From Antitrichia curtipendula (taxonomy: Eukaryota; Streptophyta; Bryopsida; Hypnales; Leucodontaceae), in assembly GCA_951230915.1 (NCBI GenBank), contig OX579635.1, forward strand, positions 38,812,001 to 38,876,000: a stretch of DNA of 64,000 nucleotides. Reading direction: 5' to 3'. This document shows positions 47,175-64,000 of the stretch, one piece after another. Position 1 is the stretch's first letter; every line of letters starts with the position of its first letter. A program made the translations under genes and the position numbers. The notes under the pieces are model-generated. The model was given only the letters and a program-made list of their open reading frames with translations. It was not told the DNA's origin and did no database searches.

Positions 47175-49420
47175 TCACCTGGTGAAAGTGAAAGTGAAAT
47201 TGTGAAACCAATAGACTTCCATTGACATGTGCAAGCTATTTGCAACATCCATCACTATTTTGGCCCTTGCTAACTTTTTGTCTTGGACGTCCTACTATCT
47301 GCAAGAATATGCCACATTTTGTCTTATGTCACAAAAAACGTGGGTTTCATCTAGTAATCACACATGTCTACATTAAAGAAGCAAACAGTGCAACCTTACA
47401 TCGACTTTAAATTGTTTTTCCTACCTCTAACTAGTAGCAACCACATGTTGAAGGACTTACTGAAACAACATGGAAGCAAATAGCTAGAGATGTTGAAACA
47501 AAATGCTTTGAATTACAAGCAAGGACGAAAAAAGGACTCCCTCTATCACACTAAAAATCTCCAAATCAAGCACAATTTGAGTCCCTGTAAAGCTTTATTT
47601 ACTCATTTTAACCGTTGAATAAGCGTTGGTTGTATTGAATGACCTTGTGGGAGTAAGTAGCAAGAAATTAAGGAGCATTCTTTTCTAAGCAAGCTTCGCC
47701 TTGCCTATATGAGGCACCCTGTACTTATTGCTTTCTCAAACAATAGTATTAATGATGAATTTAGTGACCACTTGGACGCTTTGTAGATTTGTTCATGAAA
47801 GGGCTAGGTTTCCTTATTGCAATATCTAGATTGGGAGCATATATTTCTACAATCCCATTGTTTCTATCAACCTTTAAATCATCAAGAATGACGAGCTGGT
47901 AACATTGACAAACAATGTTCAAATTTGATACTTTCCCCAAAGATTTTGGATGCCTGAACGACAATGCTTAAGTTGGAGATTTTGCATAGATCTAGGGGAT
48001 GGATTACTAGTTCTTGAATATATGTATCACTGGCATAAAGACTTAAACTATAGTTAATCCCTCACGAGAAAGGTTTTTTGAGATTTTTTGAGGTTTTTTG
48101 AGTTTTTTAGTAGGTCAAAGGGAGGAAAAATCAAAGAAAGGCAAAAACAATGCAATATACAAAAAGACAAGATAAAAGAACAATAAGAGATTGCACAATT
48201 AGTACGAAGAATTCAAGTGCAAGGGCTAGGACAATAAGCTTCCCAAGTTGTTGAAGTTAAGGAGGTGTCTTCGACCAAATCTCTAACATGTTCAATATTG
48301 AGGCGATGTCTAGTGCCAATGCCACACTTCTTAATGACATTTACCTCTTTAAGCTTCCTCAAGTGCTTTTGTGGCACATCGCTTCTAATGACACCAAGGG
48401 TCACAATCTTATAACACTGCACATGCCACACACTTATAGTGTTAGGTTCCAACATTAATCATGGATTCTTCATTTTCCATGATTTCCATTACTTAACTCC
48501 TACAAGGCACCATCTATGTCATTTGATGACATGGGGCAAAAGTTCCATTGATGACCAAACGCATAATGGTGGTACTACTTTCCATTGGCACTAATTATCC
48601 TTGAATAATATCCAACTCCTTCCTACACCCAAACATTCTAACTTCAAGACTCAATAGCTGAGACTCAACTTTATAGTTTAGTATGGAGTGGGACACCATC
48701 CAACTAATATCAAGGAATGTGCAAAAGCACTCTAAAGAATAACATGAAGGTGCCAGTGAGGCTCCATCACGAATCTCACCACCCAAGGTCACTATAGCTC
48801 ACCATGACACCATTCAGGAGGGAGGAAGGAGGGAGGAAGAAGACTACTCGTCTGCACTTCCTCATAACACTTTCTGAAGGCTTCATCACACCCCACCTTT
48901 GTATGAATCTCTAAGACATTCAAGACACATTCTTTTCTTAGAACACCATCCAATTTCTATACCTTAGCCTCAAAATCAAGCTCTAAAGCCTTATAATTTT
49001 CCCATAAAAATAACTTTTAGTTCAAGACTTCAAATCCAAAGTTCAATCCCATTTTCAAGATCCAGTATTTTTCTAGATTTTGGACTATTTACTTTCTTAA
49101 ATGCTACAATTATTGAACAAGTTATGGCCCTCCAAAGGTTTGAGTCCCCTTGAGTTGTAGTTCAATGGAACTATACTTTGGGCTTTGGTTGCCTATAACT
49201 TCGAGTTTATAGCTATTCTCTTTGCAAACCTTAACATTTTGAAATCCTTGTCTCATAGCTTTTATCTAATATGTGCATGATCTATTTAAACAAAAGATTC
49301 CTTTCGGACCCCTCTCCCATGTCCCCCACTCACAACTTAAATCCTTGCATTCTTTGGATCCATATATGCGTGCTCTCACAAGATTTCCAAAAATGTAAGA
49401 CTTGCTACTTGTCCCCACAT
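47175..49420. other. Intergenic, no gene seen
   Basis: Moderately AT-rich. Open frames at 47761-47964, 48213-48455 and 48595-48792 (minus) have no recognised motif. Simple repeats: a ttttttgag run of about 11-bp periodicity at 48074-48110 and a purine (ggagggagga) run near 48815-48842. Confidence 0.45.
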
Positions 49421-50221
49421 TGATATCTTTTTCCATCAACAAGCAAGTTGGACCTAACTAAAGATATTATAGAGATTCTATATAAAAATACATGAAGAGA
49501 CACAAGACTATCAAAAAGTGTATAGAAAAATCACATTCTTGGGACATTTGTAAGGGAGATTGCTTACCATAGAATTCTTATAGTAAGAATAAGTACTCAA
49601 GTATAGAAGGTTGCATCAAGAGTGTAAATTTAGATTATAAAATCAAGATGTATACCTATCCAATGGCTCGTCCAATTGTTGGTTTCTAGTGTTATTTCAA
49701 TCTACAAAGGAATCTTGTTTAATACATAACATATTGCTCAATTTTTGAAGATGGAATGAATGTCTTTTAAATTGCCATCAATGAGGTGTTTGGAGAGTCA
49801 TGGTTTCATTTATCTTAACCATTCCATGTTATTTTGTTTTAATTTAAAACACTCAAATCACTTATCTTTATACACTCTAATTGATCCTTATTTTTTGGCA
49901 CAATCAAACCTATTTCCCTACATTGACATCTTTTTCCATCAACTAGCAAGATGGATCTAATTAATGGTGTTATAATAATTCTATAGAAAATTAAATAAAG
50001 AGACATAAGACCATCAAGAAGTGTATGGAAAAGTCATAGTCATAGAATGAAGATTGCTTACCGTTGATTTCATGTAGTAAGACTAAGTGCTCAAATATAG
50101 AAGGTTGCATTGTAAGTGTAAACTTAGCTTATGAAATCAAGATGTACACTTAACCAATGGTGGTTCTAGTGCCATTTCAATCAACAAAAGAATCTTTTGG
50201 GGTTTCATTTTGATTGTCACT

Positions 50222-52037
50222 AAAGATCTTTTTAGTTCTTCATGGAAGGCAATACAAAAATTTAAGTTGAAAACTTAGATTTTAAAAAGAAAAAGAAAAA
50301 AGTCACCCGTGCAAGCAATTTGTCAACAAATGTGGACCGCAAGTTTTATAGTTGTAAGAAATAGATAATATTATTTTTATATCACAAGCTTTTATCTATT
50401 GCTTTGTATAATTGTATTTGACAGCCTTAATGAGGCTCCATTTGTATACTAATGTCCAAATGTTTAACTTCCACCAAAAAAAACAAGTTGCTAAAAAATA
50501 GGACCACTTAGAGTGTATCAAGGTAAGTGATGTAAGTATTCTAGACAAAAACAAAATAACATGGAATGATTGAAATAAAGTGAACCACGAATTTCCAAAT
50601 ACTTTATGGATTGAAATGAATAAGAAATGCATTCCATCTTTGAAAATTAAGCAATACATTATTTATCAAGCAATATTCTTTTATAGATTGAGATGGCACT
50701 AGAAACCACCATTGGATAGGTATACATCTTGATTCCATAAGCTAAGTTTACACTCCCAATGCAACCTTCTATACTTAAGCACTTAGTCTTACTGTAGGAA
50801 ATCAACAGTAAGCAATCTTCCTCTTAGAATTGTGATTCTTCTATACACTTCTTGACGCTATTATGTCTTTTCATTTAATTTTATATAGAATCACTATAAC
50901 ATCACTAATTGGGTCCAACTTGCTANNNNNNNNNNNNNNNNNNNNNNNNNNNNNNNNNNNNNNNNNNNNNNNNNNNNNNNNNNNNNNNNNNNNNNNNNNN
51001 NNNNNNNNNNNNNNNNNNNNNNNNNNNNNNNNNNNNNNNNNNNNNNNNNNNNNNNNNNNNNNNNNNNNNNNNNNNNNNNNNNNNNNNNNNNNNNNNNNNN
51101 NNNNNNNNNNNNNNNNNNNNNNNNNATTTTTTAAAGTATTTTTTCTTGAAATTAGAAAAACTCGCATTCCATGTTTGCTAACAAATTGTTTGCATAGGTG
51201 AACATGGATTATTTTCTTCAAATCTAAGTTTTCATCTTCAGTTATTGTATTGCCTTCTATAAAGAACTAAAAGATCTTTCAAGATAGGCAAAATCAAACT
51301 TGTGTCCCCACATTCATATCCTTATCCATCAACTAGCAAGTTGGACCCAATTAGTGATGTTATAGTGATTCTATATAAAATTAAATGAAAAGACATAATA
51401 GCGTCAAGAAGTGTATAGAAGAATCACAATTCTAAGAGGAAGATTGCTTACTGTTGATTTCCTACAGTAAGACTAAGTGCTTAAGTATAGAAGGTTGCAT
51501 TGGGAGTGTAAACTTAGCTTATGGAATCAAGATGTATACCTATCCAATGGTGGTTTCTAGTGCCATCTCAATCTATAAAAGAATATTGCTTGATAAATAA
51601 TGTATTGCTTAATTTTCAAAGATGGAATGCATTTCTTATTCATTTCAATCCATAAAGTATTTGGAAATTCGTGGTTCACTTTATTTCAATCATTCCATGT
51701 TATTTTGTTTTTGTCTAGAATACTTACATCACTTACCTTGATACACTCTAAGTGGTCCTATTTTTTAGCAACTTGTTTTTTTTGGTGGAAGTTAAACATT
51801 TGGACATTAGTATACAAATGGAGCCTCATTAAGGCTGTCAAATACAATTATACAAAGCAATAGATAAAAGCTTGTGATATAAAAATAATATTATCTATTT
51901 CTTACAACTATAAAACTTGCGGTCCACATTTGTTGACAAATTGCTTGCACGGGTGACTTTTTTCTTTTTCTTTTTAAAATCTAAGTTTTCAACTTAAATT
52001 TTTGTATTGCCTTCCATGAAGAACTAAAAAGATCTTT
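50222..52037. repeat. 704-bp inverted repeat around an assembly gap
   Basis: Arm 50222-50925 and arm 51334-52037 are exact length mirrors (704 bp each). They read as reverse complements without indels wherever I compared them, and an identical 87-codon frame appears in both (50396-50659 minus, 51600-51863 plus). The left arm stops exactly at the gap. The array around it is otherwise direct. Either a very recent inverted duplication or, more likely, a scaffolding artefact. Confidence 0.88.
50926..51125. other. Assembly gap of 200 N
   Basis: Exactly 200 undetermined bases, a conventional scaffold gap size, so the true distance is unknown. Open frames that read through it are meaningless. Confidence 0.99.
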
Positions 52038-52439
52038 CAAGACAAGCGGAATCAAATTTGTATTCCAACATTGATATCTTTTTCCATCAACTAGCAAGTT
52101 GGACCCAATTAGTGATGTTATAGTGATTCTATATAAAATTAAATGAAGAGACATAGGAGTTTCAAGAAGTGTGGAATATTCACAATTCTAAAAGGAAGAT
52201 TGTTTACCATTGATTTTGTATAGTAAGACTAAGTGCTCAAGTATAGAAGGTTGCATTGGGAGTGTAAATTTAGCTTATGGAATCAAGATGTATACCTATC
52301 CAATGGTGGTTTGTAATGCCATCTCAATCTTTCAAGGAATCTTGCTTGATACATAACCTATTGCATAATTTTCAAAGATGTAATGAATTTCAATTAATAC
52401 TTTCATGTATTATGGTTGAAAATGTATTTTTTTCAAGTC

Positions 52440-53190
52440 ATTTTTCTATCTTTTATTGTAGATCTATCCTTATGTACTAAGTGTTAATTAGTCACAAAAG
52501 ATATGATTTTACACCTATTTCAATTTTGAGTAGAAGATTTGATTGCTTCTTGATTAACTTCTAAAGTCCAAAGAGTCCTCTAGGAGAATTCTTAAAGGTT
52601 TAGGTAGGTACCTATCAGCTCAACTTCTGGCAAGATTTTTTGAATTTCTTTTGAATATAAAAAAATCGGTTATCTTTAATGGGATATAAATTTTATTTCA
52701 ATTGGTGCATGGGAAAAAAATTTATGCCACCCGAAGTCCAAAATATGCCAAGACAATCAATAAAAAGAACACCAAAAATAGAAATAATTTTAATTTTATT
52801 ATAGATGATATATTTGTCTATATAGAAAGTATTGATTTATTCAATTTGGATAAGTGATGTGATAGTTATGAAGCTTCTGGTTTTACGATTGATCTTAGCA
52901 AACACTTGAGAAATCTATAGAGGCTAAGAGCAAAAAAAACTCATTTTCTTTACTTATATGCTTCTTGTAATGGATGCTGCCAAAGTTTGAAATTTTTTCC
53001 AAACATTTTTATACTAATGTAGAGCAACAATCTAAGTTGGATATGCAAAAAAAAGAATGTTTAAAATTTTGTTGTTTGCATTAAAAATGGTAGTTTTGTT
53101 GTATTGATTGTTTCTTGACATAAAAAAGAACTTGGGACTTCAGGGGTTGAGTATGTATTTTCATACATTGAATGTGTATTTTTCAATATT
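52440..53190 (+). repeat. Dispersed repeat A, second copy
   Basis: Diverged direct copy of 31490-32474, ending in cttgggacttcaggggttgag. Unlike the first copy it is not followed by repeat B, so A and B are separable units. Confidence 0.6.
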
Positions 53191-53375
53191 GATTGCACTA
53201 TATGAATCATGATTGCTCTGTATTTGCATATTTTTCATACATTAATGTCAACAACATTATATACAATATTAAAAAACTTTAAGATCTTGCAATACCAATG
53301 GTGGATTGTCCTAGTTTGTGCACATCTACTATCTATTATTTATTTTCCAATTTGACATGGTTACTTTCTAGATGA

Positions 53376-54099
53376 TTGCAAGAAAGACCGGTTCTATTTG
53401 GCATCACAATTGGAATGACGGAGTTGTCATTGGCCATAAATTTTGAAGCATGAGCCCATTTAACTTGAAAATTTTATTAGAGATGTCTAACTTGATAGAA
53501 ATCAGATTTTTTATTTTTCAAAAATTATAAAAAAATCATTTGATATTTAAATTTAAATTTAGCTAATTTGTTACACTTTGCAATTTAGGTGATTTTAGTA
53601 CTGGGTAGTACCCAAAATTAATGATCTAGAGCTGAAATTTTGAGGTCTATTTTTACACTAAGCATGCATGTACCTACCAAAGGAAATTTAGAAAACATTA
53701 TTTTATGTCCTCCACATACATGCATGATTAATTAGGTCTCTTTTGTATGCGTACTTTTGAACATTGAAGATAGTTTTGAGATCATTCTTTTTGTAAAATC
53801 TCTTCATCATAAAGTTCTTTCAAATGTCTAATTTTAATTGATTTTTTAAAATTAAAAAAATATTTATTGCAAATTAAAACATCAAAATACCTATTTTTTG
53901 AGATTTTGCACTTTTTTAGTTCTCCTATTTAGAAAAATATTCTATGCTTTTCCTTCCTAGAGTACCTTTTTTTCAAACTAAGGTATATACATTGAACCTA
54001 TATTTTTATATTTGAAAAAAAATCTAATTTTAAAGTACTCCCCAAAAAATCATGAGTATTGTATAAAATGCTACCAAAATTGTTCAGTCTTTCTTGCAA
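53376..54099 (-). mobile_element. ~0.72-kb non-autonomous TIR element, TTGCAAGAAA ends (copy 2)
   Basis: The ends ttgcaagaaagacc and tctttcttgcaa are inverted. The interior is the reverse complement of 46430-47174: both carry the tggaatgacggagttgtca block (or its complement), the taaatttaaatttagct block and, near the opposite end, the gagtattgtataaaatgctacc block. The flanks (TGA left, CAA right) do not match, so any target duplication has decayed. Confidence 0.78.
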
Positions 54100-54912
54100 C
54101 AACCCTTTTTCACTTTAACTCCTTTATCTTCTATAATCCCACATCAATTAAATTTTTTGTCTATATTCTCACTTTGTAACCAAAACAACTTTGGAACCTA
54201 AAGGATTAATACATACCATGAAAATTTGACACTGACAATGAAGTTAATGTGTCCAGAAGCTCTTATATGAGCAAGATATCATGTAAGACTAATTAATGAT
54301 TCAATAAAATATTGTTATACAGACACAACCTATTGTTTGAACTGTGGAAAGCATTGAATGCATAAAAATATCATTAAGCTATAGATTATCCATATAATCA
54401 ATTATTTGGGGCATTAAGGCCTTCACCATTATTATACAAAATCTTCAAAGTCTCAACCACTCTTGTCAATTAGAAGCTTGAAATTTCAGTGACAAACATA
54501 CACTTGTAAAATATAGCCAAGTATGATTCATGTCTATTGGATAATTTTTATCATCATGTTCAATCAAGCGTACAAATGTTGTTGATTTTGTATAAGAAAC
54601 TTTGATGAATTGTATCATCGAGCAAGACTATATTTCCATGACTCCATCCCTCAACGGCCTCAAGTTCTATACAATGCCAAACAAACTTCAATAGAAAATT
54701 GGAAACCAATATTATAAGCATGTTAACTAGTCAACAACAATTATAAAATTTCTCTAAATTAAAAACAAGATGACAAATCAAATGAATTATAAAGTATAAA
54801 TCATGGCTCTTCAAAATTTTGACTATATATTTGTTGACCGGCATGCCATCTTTTAGCAATGGATACTTGCCTCATCATAAACATTTATCCATAGAGTTAC
54901 TCTTGATCCTTT
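54100..54912. other. 3' flank of receptor kinase gene
   Basis: AT-rich, containing the presumed 3' UTR of the kinase gene next to 54912. No separate gene, repeat or RNA was recognised. Confidence 0.5.
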
Positions 54913-61236
<6,324 letters not shown>

Positions 61237-62112
61237 CTTGAATCGATCACCAAAACTTGCTTGTTGAAACCCAAATTCTGATGGTCTGATGGAGAGACAA
61301 TCACAAGCCACTTAGCACAGAGACTTGTAAAATTGTACAAGCTGAAATGTGATTCTACCCATGTGACTAAAAGTGACGAGGTTCAATGCACTTAACTAAA
61401 ACATTCTTAAATACAAAGTAAGAAATGACTCAAATAAGTGAATCACAAAACAATAAATTTTATAGTTAATATTTTTCACTGACACTTAGACTACAAAATA
61501 TTTATTAACTTCAACTGAAGCAAGCTCAAAATACAATCACAAATCGCACACCAGTTTCATGCTAAAATGTGACATGTTGTAAAGAACTCAAATGAACGTA
61601 AGAGGGTCACATCACAAATCCTAAAGAACAATAATATATTCTCATACTCTGTTTGTAAGAACATTCTAAATTGATACCATTAAAAAGCATGACTTTATAG
61701 AATTTCATTAAAAAAAACTTGATATCATGCTGCAGTAATTTATTTCAAGTTTATTTCAAAGAAGATATATTTTTCAAGCAGGAACTAGTTTGTTACACAA
61801 ACCTGTGAACTCAATAACAAGAGTAAGTTTTTGGACTTGTAGATTACAGTAGCGTGCGTGAGTGAGTCACACTGAAAGCTTATATACGGAGTACATTCTA
61901 TCAAAACAGTATGAAGCTGCTTATTGCGAGTTGCATACATTTTCAGGAAATGCAAGACTTCAAACAGAATTGTGTAAGGTATCCACACCTAAAGCAGACA
62001 CTTTTTTCCAAACGACCAATTCTAAGCACACTTCGGGAAAACTGATACCATATCATGGTGATAGCAATTGAAAGTAATTTAAGCCAATGCAATTGGTTTG
62101 AGAATTTTTTGA

Positions 62113-62362
62113 AATTATGCCATATTTAACTACTTCTGGACTTTGCAAAGTCCAAAATTGGTAAAGGGACATCTACGACAATTGTAGATTTTGACTTCTA
62201 TAGATTTTATGAATCTAGAAATGATATAGATTTTGGACTAGGTGGTTTGAAAAATGTACAACAGGTTTAGATTTTAGATATCTATGACATCGGGGGATCT
62301 CACGATCGACAAAGTCCAAAATTCCTTTAAAAGTCCAAAAGTAGTTAAATATGGCGTAATTG
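62113..62362. mobile_element. ~250-bp MITE-like element with long TIRs
   Basis: The left end aattatgccatatttaacta, continuing cttctggactttg, is the inverse of the right end (reverse complement aattacgccatatttaacta, continuing cttttggactttt), giving about 33 bp of TIR with few mismatches. The interior contains tagattttgacttctatagatttt and its diverged echo. No coding capacity, target duplication not certain. Confidence 0.75.
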
Positions 62363-62929
62363 GATGAATATACTACAAATTTTCAAAAGTTCAAGTCTCA
62401 AAAACACCTACTATTGACACAACTCCCCTTAATCAAACATCCTTGAAGTTCAAAATGTTTGCCACATAATTCTTCAACTTCCATTAGTTCCTTTTGAAAA
62501 CTAATGTTGTCGTATTTGGGTCAATAAGAGGTTGTGAAGAACTCTAATCTAGCTAGTGACAAAACAGATGGAGTTGCAAAAAGGTGAAGATACCTTACAA
62601 TGTACGCTCTAAACATGAGATTGTAGCTGGAAGGTGATTTGAGATATCCCTATTATTTATTAGAATATTTAATGGAAATACATAGTTTATTCACTACGTG
62701 ACCAAAAATATTGTATCATGCTAGGAAATTCTAGAATCATCTTTCAATTGACAATTAAACCCAACAACAGCTACAATATTTTAATAATATGAACCATGTT
62801 TAGATGGACTCTTATTGGGAGTGACGCTTTTAGGTGTCATGGTACAGTATACCTAAGGTAGTCAGTAGCATATTGTCGTTTGCAGCTACTCAGCAGGTAC
62901 AGATTTTTTTTTAAATTTAATATTATTTT

Positions 62930-63145
62930 TTAACACAAATGAAACGGAATTTCATTTTAAAGGAGCAAAATACAAAAGCCCGCTAGCCACACTGGCGGAG
63001 AGACACACACCCCACCGTACAGAATCTTTTTTCACTTGCCGTGTAGGTAAGAAACCACGTAACTTACATACAAGACAAACTGTTGGCTCTTCTTTTCTTA
63101 AAGTGTCAATAAAAGATCTAATAACAAGGAAAATATCGATCACTG
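62930..63145 (-). other. Possible retroelement 3' fragment
   Basis: On the minus strand a 63-codon frame (63143-62952) ends in LLYFAPLK, followed by an AAATGAAATTCCGTTTCATT-like tail and then poly-T/A. This resembles the 3' ends of plant LINEs as I recall them, but no enzymatic motif is present. Low confidence. Confidence 0.25.
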
Positions 63146-63491
63146 ACCCACTAGGGTTGACAAGGTAAGATACAGACAGCTGCGCAAGTTCTGGATCACA
63201 CAGTAGCTGGCTAGCTGTCTGACTTAGAAGTGGAGTTAGAATTTCTCCGAAGCACTAAGAAGATCAATTCAATGCCGACAAACTAAAGAACGTTGAATTG
63301 CTAGGCTTTATTGGAAATTCTTCCGAATGAGTGGCATGGCCCGCATTACTTAGATAGTGAAAATACTACAAATGTTGGGGTCTATCGATCCCGTACTGGA
63401 CAGTGGGTCGAGGTAGCAGGAGAAATTCATTATTAGACCTCCATCATTTCCCACAACTTCTACGCGAAAGTCAATTACTGTCTCGCTCAGA

Positions 63492-63654
63492 CGCAGGAGA
63501 AATCCAAAATGTTCATCTCTGGATTTCTTGAAGAATTGCATACGGGATTGCATAGTCAATGTCCAGTGCGTGACGGTAGACGTGTAGGAATGGAGATTTG
63601 GACACAAACCAAGCTCGGACATTTGTCCAATTTCCATACGGGATTTCTTCTGCG
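63492..63654. mobile_element. Short non-autonomous TIR element (copy C)
   Basis: A 163-bp element with ends cgcaggagaaatcc and ggatttcttctgcg and AGA on both sides (63489-63491, 63655-63657). Reverse-oriented relative to the 1929-2078 copy, with which it aligns along nearly its full length, for example gacatttgtccaatttcc at 63619-63636. Confidence 0.82.
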
Positions 63655-64000
63655 AGAGCAGATCGATCGAAGCTAGCTGGAGGTTTGTGAAACTAGAAAT
63701 CCACCAACTTACCTCCTGCGAGCTATTCCAAAAGCCGTTGAAATGAACTTCCGATCCGAATCGATCAACAGCACTTCCAGGCTAAGCGCTCACCATCCCC
63801 GTCACTCTAGCTCAAACAGTAACCCAAGATCTCCTCGCTCGACCTCGCTCAAACCCTGCGCAGAACAAACAGCTAATTATTTATCACAACACCACACATA
63901 AAATCGAAAACAAACAGCAATCGATCGATTCTGAAATGAGCAGCGTGACTGTATACATGTGCATAGCTGCCCTCGACGTACGTACAGTATTTCAACCTCA

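Larger units (their letters stand above)
49421..52400. repeat. Tandem array of ~0.5-0.75 kb units
   Basis: The anchor tccatcaac(t/a)agcaag(t/a)tgga occurs at about 49432, 49935, 51325 and 52083. It is followed each time by a tatagtgattctatataaaa-like block, gagacataa, agaagtgtat, agattgcttac, tagtaagactaagtgctcaa, agaaggttgcatt, aatcaagatgta and atggtggtt. The segment 50222-50925 holds the same material in reverse orientation. Units differ in length because some carry an extra block containing acaaattgcttgcacggg. No coding frame is conserved between all units. Confidence 0.82.
61237..64000. other. Upstream region of kinase gene and intergenic DNA
   Basis: 61237-61900 should contain the promoter and 5' UTR of the receptor kinase. 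I cannot fix a TATA box. The rest is AT-rich except the last ~400 bp, which is balanced and CpG-containing as if a gene lies just beyond the window. Two short TIR elements and a possible retroelement tail are listed separately. Confidence 0.45.

Noticed and set aside
50863..51221. Open frames spanning the gap
   Set aside because: They read through 200 undetermined bases and are meaningless.
49421..52400. CRISPR-like array
   Set aside because: The repeat units are hundreds of bases long and diverged, in a plant nuclear context, so this is an ordinary tandem repeat.

Overview
The window is nuclear DNA from a land plant. The protein-coding genes are cut by short GT-AG introns. Several proteins carry plastid-targeting-like N termini, and families restricted to or typical of plants are present: methionine S-methyltransferase, an LRR receptor kinase, a plant HISN7-type phosphatase and an NHL/LEA_2 protein. 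Long AT-rich tracts are full of decayed DNA transposons, a LINE and a piggyBac relic. I know of no piggyBac transposases in flowering plants, so a non-flowering lineage (bryophyte, lycophyte or fern) is my guess, at low confidence.

Layout: 1-3.2 kb holds an alpha-tubulin gene on the minus strand. It is broken by a net +4 shift in exon 1 and lacks about 95 codons, and two small TIR elements sit in one of its introns. 5.2-6.1 kb is a membrane-anchored LEA_2/NHL-like gene (minus). 6.1-12.3 kb is mostly AT-rich and featureless, ending in a degenerate ~180-bp tandem array that forms the upstream region of the next gene. 12.3-16.1 kb is a complete 10-exon histidinol-phosphate phosphatase gene (HISN7/IMPL2 type, plus). 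17.4-19.0 kb is a three-exon gene (minus) for a probable plastid protein of unknown function. It lies head-to-head with a single-exon DUF3082-type plastid membrane protein gene (19.8-20.6 kb, plus), with about 790 bp shared between them.

24.6-30.2 kb is a transposon graveyard: a frameshifted piggyBac transposase (minus) abutting a 5'-truncated LINE (plus). 31.5-33.7 kb holds dispersed repeats that recur at 43-45 kb and 52-53 kb. 34.1-36.4 kb is a pseudogene of the N-terminal methyltransferase part of methionine S-methyltransferase. One of its exons is split by a 1.2-kb TIR element that itself carries an 855-bp palindrome. 36.4-54 kb is AT-rich repeat DNA, including two ~0.74-kb TIR elements in opposite orientation and a tandem array. 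That array is folded into a 704-bp inverted repeat around a 200-N assembly gap.

54.9-61.2 kb is an intact 14-exon LRR receptor-like kinase gene (minus, 775 aa) with all kinase catalytic motifs. The last 2.7 kb is intergenic with two further short TIR elements.

The genes do not form an obvious pathway. HISN7, the three-exon protein and the DUF3082 protein all look plastid-directed and are neighbours, but that may be chance. All gene models come from reading frames and splice signals by eye, with no alignments or transcripts.
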